Shown piece by piece: positions 1 to 10,370 of a stretch of DNA of 64,000 nt. Each line of letters opens with the position of its first letter. Position 1 is the stretch's first letter. Below the pieces are notes generated by a model. It was not told where the DNA came from. It ran no database searches and saw only the letters and a list, made by a program, of their open reading frames with translations. The DNA is taken from contig NZ_JAAVUT010000011.1 of the NCBI RefSeq assembly GCF_018449575.1, forward strand, positions 62,001 to 126,000, read 5' to 3'. The stretch comes from Sodalis sp. dw_96. Its GTDB lineage: Bacteria; Pseudomonadota; Gammaproteobacteria; Enterobacterales; Enterobacteriaceae. Both the position numbers and the translations under genes were made by a program.

Positions 1-147
1 CTACCCTCCCTGATAGCCGCCCTTCGGGCCAACGCCTGGCGGCATTGTTCCAATGCGTTCCATACGCATTGGTCCCTGGCGCGGACGTTTTACTCTTCTG
101 GCAGCCCGTCCCGCTTTATTGACTCCGAGTACGTGTGTCAGCAGGCT
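1..147 (-). repeat. Palindromic intergenic repeat, family A, long subtype, cut by the window edge
   Basis: Read on the minus strand this matches the left part of the repeats at 10371, 45976 and 51188. It begins with a GCTGAC end (position about 143), then CGGAGTCAATAA, GGGACGGGCTGCCAGA and GTCCGCGCC. Like the copy at 10371 it carries an extra middle block with the dyad GCCAGGCGTTGGC, which the two shorter copies lack. The other end lies outside the window. A 76-codon reading frame across it is not a gene. The family is described by comparison inside this window only. Confidence 0.75.
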
Positions 148-745
148 GTAAACACGTCCGGATACCTCCGCGTTAAACCAGGCCCCTGAGATTGTTAATC
201 GAGCCAATCCACAGGAGTGATGTTCATCCACACCTCATTTTACAGTGCCCATTGGCGTGCGTATTTTTGTTCACGGCTTGTCAATTGAGTTGTTAGATTA
301 AGTGTTACTGTGTAACCACAACCATCATGAATATGAGTGGAAAGAGATGCGTATCTGTTGTTTGTTATGAACATTGATGTAGTTATATTTTTGTTTCAAA
401 TTTCGCTCCTGGATATGAAACGTGAATAGTTTACCAGTGAAAATCTTGGTTCAATATAGCGTAAGACTCCCGAAAATGTTCTATATTTACGTATAACATT
501 CAATGCAACTTAAACTGAGGGGACCTTTCTTGGGTTGTAGGATTCTATTCTGGTACCATGGCGTTGACTGGAAGCCATAATATCGATGGTACTCATAATC
601 AAGACAACGTAGTTTTTGAAATATCGAGATCTGCCTGCGGTAAGTTCATGAAGAAAAATTTGTGTACTTAACTTATCCGACACAGTAGAGTTTCACCATT
701 TTTGGATAGAGTAATGCTCTCATTCAATATTGCTAGGATGTTTTA
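148..745. other. AT-rich non-coding stretch upstream of the effector gene
   Basis: About 600 bases, clearly more AT-rich than the chromosomal genes to the right. I see no convincing gene. It likely holds the promoter of the gene at 746, but I cannot assign -35/-10 boxes with confidence and see no hrp-box-like motif. The compositional break suggests acquired DNA. Confidence 0.5.
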
Positions 746-2215
746 ATGTTTTCAATAATTTCAGGTTTGAATTTTTTTAGTCCTGCCAATGCTCAGCCTA
801 CCGATATTATCCATATCAGAGGACTCACTGATATATGGGATAGTTGGCAACGTAATTCCTCGGGGGGAGCAGGGGAGCGCAGAGACCAAGCGGTAACAAT
901 ATTGAAGGAGTTTGTGCTTAAAGGTGATGCGATTTTAAATCTCAGCGGGTTAAATCTGGCAGAGATCCCTGTTTTGCCACCTGGTATAGCAGAATTAAAT
1001 GTCAGCGATAACGCGTTGACAGATCTGCCTGAAATACCGTTGGGTGTAAAAAAAATAGACGCAAGCCATAATCGGCTGGCGCAACTCCCTACTATGCCGT
1101 CGACTTTGGAAGAGTTGAATTTGGCAAATAATGAGTTCATTGAATTACCCTACATTGGCCATCCATTGCGTAAACTGGATTTTAGTGACAATCCTCTTAT
1201 ATTTAAAATCCCGAAAATTATCCATTATGTTTGGTTGGGAACATCACCATTACCTGCTTTTGCTGTATCTAATATAATTAACAGTGCTGCAATAAACCCG
1301 GATTATGAAGTTAAGGTGTGGGTTGAAAATACGGCAAAAATGAAGTCACAGCTCGTCAACGCCGGATACTCCAAGGCAATATTTTCTAAAGTCAAGTTTA
1401 TTGAACCTAATCCTCCCTTTATCATCCAAGCGATTATAGGTAGAGAGGGCGATAAAACGCAATTTGCAAATTATGCGGCAGCATCCGATATCTTACGTTT
1501 ATATATTATGTCTAGCGAAGGCGGATTATACTTGGATGTCGACGTGGCTATGGAAAAACCATTGGGCGAAATAAAATCTCAAAGTCATGAGAGAGCGCCT
1601 ATGTCTGATTTTTTGTGGCAAATAACGTGTAAATATGTAGATAATAGAAATGTTATCACTTATGGAAATGCTGTGTTAGCATCGGTTGAAAACTCGTTCT
1701 CCGCTGGTGAATTGTTATATGAGGCGATATCACCTTATAAGGCAACAAATGATAGCACATCATTAGGTTCCTTGAACAGCATAGCTTTAATAATGAATTT
1801 TTCAAAAGAGATTTTAAATGTGGGTGTTAACTTGCCAAAAACGAACCGACATTCGCGAGGATTCACACCTGAAATGCTGAACAAAAGTCTGGAATATAAC
1901 GATGTTATGTGGGATCTTAAGAAGACCAATTCGCTATATAGAATCAATCTCACAACGCTTCTTACGGGGCCACATCTTATCGGAAGATACTTTGAGTCCA
2001 AAGGCATTAAAATTGAATTGAGCCATCATATTCGAACTGATAAAAGTGATTTTTATTCATTAAACAAATCACTTAGTTCCATAACCTTGAGCAATAGCGA
2101 AATTTTTGGTCAATCAGATCAGAACAATCCAAAGTATGTCTGGGTCAAAGACGTTGATGCCGAGGGGAGATGGGTATATCTTGATAAACTCAAAAAAGAA
2201 TTCTCGGAAGTCTGA
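746..2215 (+). CDS. Putative secreted effector: leucine-rich repeats joined to a DXD glycosyltransferase
   Basis: 489 residues. Residues about 63-150 carry leucine-rich repeats of the IpaH/YopM type (x-LPxLPxxLxxLxVxxN-x). Residues about 155-290 resemble the GT-A glycosyltransferase domain of large clostridial toxins (Gly_transf_sug type): KIIHYVWLG (W163), then NYAAASDILRLY and YLDVDV, with the metal-binding DXD at D264-V-D266. Such enzymes usually move a sugar from a UDP-sugar to a host protein. No Sec signal or membrane segment is evident, so type III secretion is plausible but inferred. An AGGATG ribosome site lies 6 bases before the ATG. The gene is AT-rich and a damaged tandem copy follows 200 bases downstream. 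The domain call is good; substrate and secretion route are unknown. Confidence 0.85.
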   Translation: MFSIISGLNFFSPANAQPTDIIHIRGLTDIWDSWQRNSSGGAGERRDQAVTILKEFVLKGDAILNLSGLNLAEIPVLPPGIAELNVSDNALTDLPEIPLGVKKIDASHNRLAQLPTMPSTLEELNLANNEFIELPYIGHPLRKLDFSDNPLIFKIPKIIHYVWLGTSPLPAFAVSNIINSAAINPDYEVKVWVENTAKMKSQLVNAGYSKAIFSKVKFIEPNPPFIIQAIIGREGDKTQFANYAAASDILRLYIMSSEGGLYLDVDVAMEKPLGEIKSQSHERAPMSDFLWQITCKYVDNRNVITYGNAVLASVENSFSAGELLYEAISPYKATNDSTSLGSLNSIALIMNFSKEILNVGVNLPKTNRHSRGFTPEMLNKSLEYNDVMWDLKKTNSLYRINLTTLLTGPHLIGRYFESKGIKIELSHHIRTDKSDFYSLNKSLSSITLSNSEIFGQSDQNNPKYVWVKDVDAEGRWVYLDKLKKEFSEV

Positions 2216-2415
2216 ATAAAAAAATAATTAATTCAATAAAATGGATATCTCTTAGGTGGCGTGATAGACAAGGCTCTACGACGGGAGAGATATTGATACT
2301 TCTCCCCCTGGTGCGTCATTACGCTTATACCGAACGCGCAATCACAGACCGAAACCGCCCCGATAACACCTATATTTACCAGCAATTAAAGATTAACTAC
2401 TATAATAGGACTATT

Positions 2416-3870
2416 ATGTTTGTAGCACCTGATTTTGTTTATCCAGATTACAAAAAACCCCTTGAGGGCCATATCGATAGTACCAATAATACGAATCTTA
2501 TCCAAAAATGGCATACATGGGCGAAACGAGCTCATGGACCGGGTGAGGGCAGGGATTTAGCTCTCATTAGATTGTTGGATTGCCTTGAAAGGAGCGCATC
2601 GGTTTTAGACCTCAGTGGACTCAATTTGACTGAGCTTCCTGAATTGCCGCCTGGCATTGAAGGGTTAAATGCAAGCCATAATGAGTTGACAGCGTTGTTT
2701 ACCATTCCAACCGGCTTGGAGTGTTTGGATGTCAGCCATAATTTGCTTGAATATCTTCCTTCCATCCCGTCGACTCTACAGGAATTGAATATTGCTCATA
2801 ATAAATTTGAGACGCTCCCTATCATTGATCATGCTTTACAGAGAGTAGATATCAGTAATAACCCGCTTGATTGTAAGATACCTAAAATCATTCATTATAT
2901 TTGGCTGGGGAATTAAAAACTGCCTGATTATGCGATGAGTGGCATAATAAATAGTGTTGGTCTAAACCCTGATTTTGAAGTAAGAGTATGGGTAGATCAT
3001 CCGGTCAAAACTATCAGGGAATTAATAAATATTGGTTATTCAAAGGCCATCATTGCAAAGATAAATTTTTTGAAGCCTGAACCGCCCTATCATATACAAT
3101 CGGCCATAGCCAGAGAGAGCGTCGAGACTCGCTATGCTAACTTCCCGGCAGCAGCCGATATACTCCGGTTATACCTATTAAAAACGTTTGGCGGACTTTA
3201 AATGGATGTGGATGTGGTATTAAAAGAACCTTTGGGAAATATAGTTTCGCATAGCGAAGATAAAGAGTTTAAGGCAGATTTTCTTTATCACTTTATATAT
3301 GACATTGTCGATGGAAAAGCTCTCAACTTTACTAACAATGATTTTTTTGCCTCGGTAAAAAATTCGCTGTTCATTAGTAAAATGCTGGATGAAGCAATTT
3401 ATCCTTATCTGGAAACGAAAGATAACCCAGACAGTGGAATGTACAATAACACTGCTTCAATCATAAAGTTAGCAGAAAAGTTTCAAAAAAAGATTGTTCC
3501 TGAAAAAACAGCGGAGATCTTATCTGATGATATTCATAGAAAACAGAACTTTATCGATGTAATGTGGGAGGGTAAAAGATCTCTTCCCTAAGCAAGATTT
3601 GATCTCACGCTTAAAATTGCAGGGCCAGGTTTATTATGTGAGATGATTGAACGTATAGAAGATTTGAACTTTGGTGTAACCATCATAAATGAAAACAGGT
3701 CAGATGACAAACTTACCTTCAGTAAATCTCTTGGTCAAATAATCTTCAAAAATATCAAAAAATTCGGTATGTTCAGCCGGACACGCGCCGGTTTTAAATG
3801 GACTCAATGGTTTGATAATGAAGTAAAATGGAGAGACCTGCCTGAAAATCGTCGCCCGGCGGAAATTTAA
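2416..3870 (+). pseudogene. Tandem paralogue of the LRR-glycosyltransferase, interrupted by three in-frame TAA codons
   Basis: From the ATG at 2416 (AGGA six bases upstream) to the TAA at 3868-3870 the frame is continuous for 484 codons, except for TAA at 2914-2916, 3199-3201 and 3589-3591. It aligns with the upstream gene over its whole length: leucine-rich repeats, KIIHYIWLGN, NFPAAADILRLY and a DVD motif at the same codon numbers (264-266). The second stop sits exactly where the intact copy has the Tyr just before L-DVD. There is no frameshift. Unless stops are read through, only a 166-residue leucine-rich-repeat fragment is made. A longer open frame begins at 2293 but lacks a clear ribosome site. 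Most likely a young pseudogene. Confidence 0.85.
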
Positions 3871-3940
3871 TTGGATGGCCAGCATGGGATAATTGTTTTA
3901 ACAGAACGCTGATAAAGGCGCAGTCAAGGTTTACAGATGT

Positions 3941-3971
3941 TAAAAGAGCGAATGATACTTTCATATCATTC
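3941..3971 (-). terminator. Likely rnb terminator
   Basis: On the minus strand, 17 bases past the rnb stop, GAATGATA and TATCATTC form a perfect 8-bp stem with a 6-base loop, followed by GCTCTTTT. The T-run is short, so termination strength is uncertain. Confidence 0.5.
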
Positions 3972-3987
3972 CCTCTGTTTGACATTT

Positions 3988-5922
3988 CTACACTGGCCGC
4001 GCTATGACCGACCGTGTTTCTTGGCGCACTTCCTCCAGGGTGACCTCGATGCTGTCACCCTGGCGGTAGCGCTCTTCGCCTTTCACCTGCACGGTGCCGG
4101 TATCCTGGCTGCACACCAGTTCATCGCGCACGCTGTGGATAAAGGGCGCCGGGATAAAGGCCACCGCGCCGTTTTCCAGCAGGCGGACCCGCATGCCGCC
4201 GCGTGAGATATCAATGATTTCCGCCGCATAGCGCGTACCGCTGCCGGCTTTGTCCTTGAGATAACGGGCATAGAGCCAATCGCCGACATCCCGTTCCGCC
4301 ATGCGGTTCAACCGGCGACGTTCCGCCAGTCGCAGCATGACGTCTTCCGTCGGGCGGGCGGGGGTGCCCTGGCCCAGCAGTCCCTTCAGCAGGCGATGAT
4401 TGACCATGTCGCCGTACTTGCGGATAGGCGAGGTCCAGGTGGCATAGGCATCCAGGCCCAGGCCGAAGTGCGGTCCCGGCTCGACGCTTATTTCAGCGAA
4501 GGTCTGAAAACGGCGGATGCGGCTGTCGAGATAGGAGGTCGGCAGGGCGTCCAGACGGCGCCGCAGGTCGCAAAAGCCTTCAAGGGTCATCAACGTGGCG
4601 GCGTCGGTTTGGATATTATTGTTGGCGAGGACGGTGACCGCCTGGTCCACCAGGGTTTCATCAAAACCGTGGTGCACGTTATAGACGCCGTAGCCCAGGC
4701 CGTCACGCAAGACCCGCGCCGCGCAAATATTCGCCGTAATCATGGCTTCTTCCACCATGCGGTTGGCGATACGGCGCGGTTCTATTTGAATTTCCAGCAC
4801 ATCGCCTTTATCGTCCAGCACAAAGCGGTAGTCGGGACGATCCTTGAACACCAGCGCATTGGACTGGCGCCACGCGGCACGGGATAGGCTCAGACGCTGC
4901 AACAGGCGAATCTGTTGGGCCACGGCCTCGACTTCCGGCCGCCAATCACCGGTGCCTTCCAGCCAGTCGGAGACCTGGTCGTAAACCAGTTTGGCTTTGG
5001 ACTCAATCCAGGCGGCGAAAAAGTTCGGTTTTTCTGCCAGCGAGCCGTCGGCATTGACCGTGACGCGGCATACCAGGGCCGGGCGGCGCTCATGGGCGTG
5101 CAGCGAGCAAATGTCGTCGGAGAGGACACGGGGCAGCATCGGGATATTGAAGCCCGGCAGATAATTGGTAAACGCGCGATCCCGGGCAATGTTATCCAGC
5201 GGGCTGCCTGCCTGGACATAGGCGGTGGGATCGGCGATGGCGATGGTCAGCACCAGCGAATCTCCTTCACCGGCCGCCACATGCAGGGCGTCGTCCATAT
5301 CTTCGGTGCTGGCGCTGTCGATAGTGATGAAATCAAGCGCGGTTAAATCCTCGCGCACCAGATTATCATCCTGCAAGGTCAGCCCGTCCACCATGGCCGG
5401 CGCTTCGCGTTCGAGATTGTGGCGGGCCAGCGTTACCCACCAGGGGGCGAATTGATTGTCGCCGGTGGTGACCAGATGGATGATTTCAGCATAAAAATGC
5501 CGATCGCCTCTTAACGGATGGCGGCGCATTTCCGCCACCGCCCAATCCCCGGTTTTGAATTCATGCTCTACATTGCGCACCGGCCGGCAAGGGATCACTT
5601 CTTTAATCAGCGGATGATCGGGCACGATGGACAAACGGTCGTCCTTGAACTGCACCCGGCCGACAAAGCGCGACAGGAAAGGCTCTATGAGGTTTTCCGG
5701 CTCGGCTATCTCCCGCTCTTTTTCCGTGCGCACGACGGCGGAGATCTTGTCGCCATGCATCACTTTTTTCATAAAAGGCGGCGGGATGAAATAGCTTTTT
5801 TGAGCATCGACTTCAAGGAAGCCAAACCCTTTCTCAGTACCTTTGACCACGCCTTCGACACGCGGCGTCTGAGAGTGAAGTTGCTGTTTTAGCTGCGCGA
5901 GCAGCGGGTTATCTTGAAACAT
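3988..5922 (-). CDS. rnb: Exoribonuclease II
   Basis: 644 residues, the same length as E. coli RNase II and highly similar throughout. It degrades single-stranded RNA 3' to 5' hydrolytically in the cytoplasm. Order: N-terminal cold-shock domains (to about 170), RNB catalytic domain with the metal-binding cluster D202, D208, D210, D211 in [10 protein letters not shown], and a C-terminal S1 domain (from about 560; [10 protein letters not shown]). The ATG at 5922 gives [10 protein letters not shown] as in E. coli; an in-frame ATG ten codons upstream is less likely. It stands alone on the minus strand, downstream of the oxidoreductase gene and separated from it by a terminator. Confidence 0.97.
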   Translation of the reverse strand: MFQDNPLLAQLKQQLHSQTPRVEGVVKGTEKGFGFLEVDAQKSYFIPPPFMKKVMHGDKISAVVRTEKEREIAEPENLIEPFLSRFVGRVQFKDDRLSIVPDHPLIKEVIPCRPVRNVEHEFKTGDWAVAEMRRHPLRGDRHFYAEIIHLVTTGDNQFAPWWVTLARHNLEREAPAMVDGLTLQDDNLVREDLTALDFITIDSASTEDMDDALHVAAGEGDSLVLTIAIADPTAYVQAGSPLDNIARDRAFTNYLPGFNIPMLPRVLSDDICSLHAHERRPALVCRVTVNADGSLAEKPNFFAAWIESKAKLVYDQVSDWLEGTGDWRPEVEAVAQQIRLLQRLSLSRAAWRQSNALVFKDRPDYRFVLDDKGDVLEIQIEPRRIANRMVEEAMITANICAARVLRDGLGYGVYNVHHGFDETLVDQAVTVLANNNIQTDAATLMTLEGFCDLRRRLDALPTSYLDSRIRRFQTFAEISVEPGPHFGLGLDAYATWTSPIRKYGDMVNHRLLKGLLGQGTPARPTEDVMLRLAERRRLNRMAERDVGDWLYARYLKDKAGSGTRYAAEIIDISRGGMRVRLLENGAVAFIPAPFIHSVRDELVCSQDTGTVQVKGEERYRQGDSIEVTLEEVRQETRSVIARPV

Positions 5923-6016
5923 AATGTCCAGGAGAGTGTAAAAAGGCTTCAATAACGGCAGACAGTTTTACGCGAATCGACGGTTGGCGGCAAGTGTAAC
6001 CCGCCATTAAAGCCAT

Positions 6017-6052
6017 AAAAAAGCCACCCGGCCCGGATGCGGGCAGGGTGGC
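6017..6052 (-). terminator. Rho-independent terminator of the YdeP-type gene
   Basis: On the minus strand GCCACCC and GGGTGGC form a stem enclosing an inner CCCG/CGGG pairing, directly followed by six T. It lies about 60 bases past the stop of the oxidoreductase gene and before rnb. Confidence 0.85.
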
Positions 6053-6110
6053 GGCGATGCGTCGGCTTGACGAACTCGCGACGTCGGCATAAAGAATCAG
6101 TGACGCCGGC

Positions 6111-8417
6111 CTACAGAATTCGCGCCGGATCCGTTGCTTTGCTCACCAACAAACGCACCGGAATGGATTTGGACGTCGGGGTATGGGTGCCGTCGCCGAA
6201 GCTGGACAGCGGCACCAGCGGGTTGGTTTCCGGATAATAGGCCGCCAGGTTGCCGCGGGGGATATCATAGCTTATCACCTTAAAACCGCTGACTTTTCGG
6301 CTGACGCCGTCGTGCCACAGGGTTTCGATGTCCACCCGATCGCCGTCGTTCAGCCCCAGGGACGCCAAATCCTCCGGGTGGACAAACACCACTTCCCGCT
6401 GGCCGTAAACGCCGCGATAGCGATCGTCCAGTCCGTAAATGGTGGTGTTGTACTGATCGTGGGAGCGCAGGGTTTGCAGGGTAAACGGCACCGTCCGGCC
6501 GGCGATTTGCGGGAACAGGGTGTCCGGAAGGGGGGCGTCGCTGAATTCCGCTTTGCCGCTGGGCGTATTGAAGCGCAGTTCCGCCGCGGCGTTACCGAGG
6601 TAAAATCCCCCCGGCTGTTCGCAGCGAAGATTAAAATCGGTGAAACCGGGCAGGGTGGCGGCAATATGATCGCGGATGAGATTGTAATCACCCGCCAGGG
6701 CGGACCAGTCCAATTTTTCGTTACCCAGCACCGCTTCGGCAATGCCGGCGACGATGGCGGTTTCCGAACGCTGCAAGGGGGACAGCGGCGGATTCACTCC
6801 TTCCGAGGCATGCACCATGCTGAATGAGTCTTCCACCGTCACATACTGGCTGCCGGTAGACTGAATATCGCGCTCGGTGCGGCCTAGGGTCGGCAGGATC
6901 AGCGCATCGCCGCCGGTCACCAGATGGCTGCGGTTAAGCTTGGTGCTGATGTGCACCGTCAGTTCACAACGGCGCAATGCCTGCTCGGTGCGGGCGGTAT
7001 CCGGCGCCGCCGCCGCCAGGTTGCCTCCCAGGGCAATCAATACCTTGATTTCGCCGCGCAGCATGGCCTCCAGGGCTTCAACGGTGCTATGGCCGGGCGC
7101 GCGCGGGGGCGTAAAGCCAAAATGGGCTGCCAGACTATCCAGCATTGCCGCCGGCGGCTTCTCGTCGATACCCATGGTGCGGTTGCCCTGAACGTTGCTG
7201 TGGCCGCGCACCGGGCAAAGACCGGCCCCCGGTTTGCCCAGCTGTCCGAACAGCAGTTGCAGATTGACGATTTCCCGTACGGTGGGAACCGAATGTTTAT
7301 GTTGCGTAATTCCCATGGCCCAGGTGCAAATCACCCGTTCGGCGTTGCGGTAGATATCCGCCGCATCCCGCAATTGCTGCTCGCTCAAACCTGATTGCCG
7401 GATAATGTGCTGCCAGGGGGTGGCATCCACCGCCGCCAGATAAGCCTCCATACCCCGGGTGTGGTTATGGATAAACCCCTGGTCAAAAAGACCTGTCCGC
7501 GCTTCCGCCAACTGCCGGCGATGGATTTCCAACAGTGCCTTGACCATGCCGCGCACCGCCGCCATGTCGCCGCCGAGATTGGGCTGCAGATAGCTGGAAC
7601 TGATTCGGCCGGATTTTGGCGTCAGCAGCTCCAGCGGATTCTGCGGATCGGCAAAACGTTCCAGTCCGCGTTCGCGCAGGGTATTGAAGGTGACAATCCG
7701 GGCGCCGCGATCGGCGGCATGGCGCAGGCTATGGAGCATGCGCGGGTGATTGGTTCCCGGATTCTGGCCGAAAACGAAAATCGCGTCCGCCTGTTCGAAA
7801 TCATTCAGATGAATGGTGCCTTTACCGACGCCGATGCTTTGCTTGAGGCCGCTGCCGCTGGCTTCATGGCACATATTCGAACAGTCGGGGAAGTTGTTGG
7901 TGCCGAACATCCGGCCGAATAATTGGTAAAGGTAGGAAGATTCATTGCTGGCGCGACCGGAGGTATAGAACTCCGCCTGATTCGGACTGTCCAGCCCGCG
8001 CAGATGGCTGGCGATCAGGTCGAACGCCTCTTGCCAGCTTACGGGGTAATAGCGATCGGTTTCCCGGTTGTAGCGCAGCGGCTGAGTCAGTCGTCCTTGA
8101 TATTCTAGAAAATAATCGCTTTGCTCATAGAGTTTGCTGACGGTGTTGCGGGCGAAAAAATCCGCCTCCAATTCCTTGCGGGTGGCCTCCCAGCTCACCG
8201 CCTTGGCGCCGTTTTCGCAAAAGCTGAAGGTGCTGGTATTGTCATCACCCCAGGCGCAGCCGGGACAATCGAACCCTTTTGATTTATTTACCCGCATTAA
8301 ATTGCGAATATTTTTGAAGGTTTGCTTACTGTCCCGCACATAACGGGTGGTAGCTTCAAGGGAACCCCAGCCACCCGCCGCGCCGGTATAAGGTTTAATC
8401 GCAGGTTTAAATTTCAT
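6111..8417 (-). CDS. YdeP-type molybdopterin oxidoreductase
   Basis: 768 residues, with full-length similarity to E. coli YdeP (759 residues), a formate-dehydrogenase-H-like protein of the molybdopterin oxidoreductase family. The N-terminus holds a CPGC pair rather than a full four-Cys Fe-S set. NNFPDCSNMCHE, GHNPGTNHPR-like FGQNPGTNHPR, MGITQHKH and the C-terminal HDQYNTTIYGLDDRYRG block are family signatures of cofactor binding. In E. coli YdeP is linked to acid resistance; the physiological substrate is not settled. No signal peptide, so cytoplasmic. It is transcribed divergently from the PTS gene. The ATG at 8417 is the first in frame. Called ydeP-like because it does not sit in the E. 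coli ydeP neighbourhood. Confidence 0.9.
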   Translation of the reverse strand: MKFKPAIKPYTGAAGGWGSLEATTRYVRDSKQTFKNIRNLMRVNKSKGFDCPGCAWGDDNTSTFSFCENGAKAVSWEATRKELEADFFARNTVSKLYEQSDYFLEYQGRLTQPLRYNRETDRYYPVSWQEAFDLIASHLRGLDSPNQAEFYTSGRASNESSYLYQLFGRMFGTNNFPDCSNMCHEASGSGLKQSIGVGKGTIHLNDFEQADAIFVFGQNPGTNHPRMLHSLRHAADRGARIVTFNTLRERGLERFADPQNPLELLTPKSGRISSSYLQPNLGGDMAAVRGMVKALLEIHRRQLAEARTGLFDQGFIHNHTRGMEAYLAAVDATPWQHIIRQSGLSEQQLRDAADIYRNAERVICTWAMGITQHKHSVPTVREIVNLQLLFGQLGKPGAGLCPVRGHSNVQGNRTMGIDEKPPAAMLDSLAAHFGFTPPRAPGHSTVEALEAMLRGEIKVLIALGGNLAAAAPDTARTEQALRRCELTVHISTKLNRSHLVTGGDALILPTLGRTERDIQSTGSQYVTVEDSFSMVHASEGVNPPLSPLQRSETAIVAGIAEAVLGNEKLDWSALAGDYNLIRDHIAATLPGFTDFNLRCEQPGGFYLGNAAAELRFNTPSGKAEFSDAPLPDTLFPQIAGRTVPFTLQTLRSHDQYNTTIYGLDDRYRGVYGQREVVFVHPEDLASLGLNDGDRVDIETLWHDGVSRKVSGFKVISYDIPRGNLAAYYPETNPLVPLSSFGDGTHTPTSKSIPVRLLVSKATDPARIL

Positions 8418-8602
8418 GAGTTTGCTTCGCAGGTGAATGAAGATGAATAATTGTTAAATTTATTTTAGCTATTTGGTTCAATAAGGTTAATGCAATTAAT
8501 AATAGGCAGTTTGTATGGCATCGTCTAATTGAATAACCTAATCGCAACATAGACGGTGACTATTGCCTAAAATCCTTGCATCTTTTAGTTTCCCACTCTG
8601 TA

Positions 8603-8645
8603 AACCGCTCTAAAGTGCGGTTAAGCTTTTGTGATAGCGTTCATA
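8603..8645 (+). promoter_or_regulatory. Candidate operator dyad and CRP site upstream of the PTS gene
   Basis: In the 311-base divergent gap, AACCGC/GCGGTT arms with an 8-base spacer lie at 8603-8622. TGTGA-N6-TCATA at 8630-8645, with T-rich flanks, resembles the CRP consensus. CRP control is usual for sugar PTS genes, but this is a motif match only. The rest of the gap (8418-8602) is AT-rich promoter-like sequence with no gene. Confidence 0.45.
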
Positions 8646-8728
8646 TTTTCAGCCATTGCCGCCGCCGCGGGATCGAACGCGGCTAATACTGACTCATACT
8701 TACCTGATTAATTATGAGGAAGAGAGCA

Positions 8729-10333
8729 ATGCGGATGAACGATCTGAGCAGCAAGGTGCATGGATTCGGCAAAGCGTTAATGATGCCGATTTCGGTGATT
8801 GCCGCCGCCGGTATCTTTCTCGGGCTGGCGGCGGCTCTGCAGAATCCGGCGGTGACCGGCGACGCGTTTGCCAACCTGAAATATCCCCAACTGGTGATCG
8901 GTTTTATCCGGCAGGTGGCCGGCGCGCTGTTTGCCAACCTGCCGCTGTTTTTTGCCGTGGCCAGCGCCATCGGATTGGCTAAGGCGGAAAAACCCACCGC
9001 GGCATTCGCCGCGGTCATCGGTTTCATCGCCATGCACGTGGGCGTCAGCGCCAGTCTGGCGGCGCAGAATCTCACCGCCGCCACCACCACCGTGCCGGCC
9101 TTGATAGCCAAAGGCATGACGCCCACCGCGGCGCAGATGTTTTCCGCTCAATTCACGCCGATGCTGGGGATATTCACCTTCAATATGAGCGTGCTGGGCG
9201 GGGTGATTTCCGGCCTGACGGTGGTGGCGCTGCATAACCGTTTTTATACCGTGGTGCTGCCCACGGCGGTCAGCTTTTTCGGCGGTCGGCGGTTCGTCCC
9301 GATCATCACGGTGGTGGTGCTGCCGCTGCTGGGGGTGGTCCTGTCGCTTATCTGGCCCACCATCGGCGCCGCCATCGCCTGGGTGGGGAGTTTGATTGGG
9401 CAAAGCGGCCAGTACGGCGCCTTTTTGCTGGGTTTTTTCGAACGGCTGCTGATTCCCACCGGCCTGCATCATATCCTTAATGAGACCGTGCGCTTCACCC
9501 CCATCGGCGGCATGGTGACGGTGGATAATCATACCATCGTCGGCGCGCTGAATATCTTTAATACGACGCTGACCCATCCGGGGCTGTTGAGCGACGAGCA
9601 GGTGCGTGCGTCCACACGATTCCTGGCGCAGGGTAAAATCCCGGTGATGATGTTCGGGCTCCCCGGCGCGGCGCTGGCCATGTACCATTGCGCCCGCCCC
9701 GAGCATAAAAAACGGGTTAAGGCCCTAATGATGGCCGGCGCGCTGGCGTCCTTCACCACCGGGATTACCGAACCGCTGGAATTCTGTTTCGTGTTTGTGT
9801 CACCGGTGTTGTATCTGTTTCACGCGGTGCTGTGCGGCCTGTCGTTTATGCTGATGGACGTCTTCCATTTGATGATTGGCAATGTGCAGGGCGGCGCCAT
9901 TGATCTGGTGGTGTTCGGCGTGCTCGGCGGCAACAAAACCCACTGGTGGTATGCGGTGTTGCTGGGGGTAATTTATTTCCCGGTCTATTATTTCGGTTTC
10001 CGGCTGATTATTACCCGGCTGCGGATTGAAACCCCCGGCCGCGAGACCCAGGAGGAGGAAGCCGTGGAGCGTAAACCCCTTTCGGCCAACGAGCGGGCGG
10101 AAAATATCATTACCGGTCTCGGCGGCCAGCAGAATATCGCCGACGTGGATTGCTGTTTTACCCGGTTGCGGGTCCGGGTCAAGGACATGAAACAGGTGAT
10201 CGACAGGACCCTGATGCTCACCGGCGCCAGCGGGGTCAAGCGGGTCAGCGACAATGATGTCCAGGTGATCTACGGCCCGCAGGTGGAAAAAATCGCCCAG
10301 GATGTCAAGGTCACTCTCGGGGTCAGCACCTGA
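8729..10333 (+). CDS. PTS sugar transporter, fused EIIC-EIIB (glucose/alpha-glucoside superfamily)
   Basis: 534 residues. Residues about 1-430 are a hydrophobic EIIC domain of the glucose-glucoside superfamily (ERLLIPTGLHH, GITEPLEF signatures), which carries the sugar through the inner membrane. Residues about 455-530 are EIIB, with the phosphorylated Cys in CFTRLR (C476; an unusual Cys also precedes it). No EIIA domain is attached, so phosphate would come from a separate EIIA such as Crr. The start at 8729 has AGGAAGAG seven bases upstream; the ATG at 8714 has none. It resembles GlvC/AglA-like permeases, but the sugar cannot be named and no hydrolase gene is adjacent. A LysR gene follows. 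Confidence 0.88.
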   Translation: MRMNDLSSKVHGFGKALMMPISVIAAAGIFLGLAAALQNPAVTGDAFANLKYPQLVIGFIRQVAGALFANLPLFFAVASAIGLAKAEKPTAAFAAVIGFIAMHVGVSASLAAQNLTAATTTVPALIAKGMTPTAAQMFSAQFTPMLGIFTFNMSVLGGVISGLTVVALHNRFYTVVLPTAVSFFGGRRFVPIITVVVLPLLGVVLSLIWPTIGAAIAWVGSLIGQSGQYGAFLLGFFERLLIPTGLHHILNETVRFTPIGGMVTVDNHTIVGALNIFNTTLTHPGLLSDEQVRASTRFLAQGKIPVMMFGLPGAALAMYHCARPEHKKRVKALMMAGALASFTTGITEPLEFCFVFVSPVLYLFHAVLCGLSFMLMDVFHLMIGNVQGGAIDLVVFGVLGGNKTHWWYAVLLGVIYFPVYYFGFRLIITRLRIETPGRETQEEEAVERKPLSANERAENIITGLGGQQNIADVDCCFTRLRVRVKDMKQVIDRTLMLTGASGVKRVSDNDVQVIYGPQVEKIAQDVKVTLGVST

Positions 10334-10370
10334 TAAGAGGGTAATCGCAAGGCTCCCGATGTATAATAAT

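Noticed and set aside
1..231. 76-codon reverse reading frame at the window start
   Set aside because: It lies in a family A repeat found at several intergenic places; no protein features.
558..671. 37-codon ORF upstream of the effector gene
   Set aside because: No ribosome site at proper distance and no recognisable sequence; AT-rich DNA gives such frames by chance.
2293..2415. Earlier start for the second effector copy
   Set aside because: The extension has no counterpart in the intact copy and no ribosome site; ATG 2416 has AGGA upstream.
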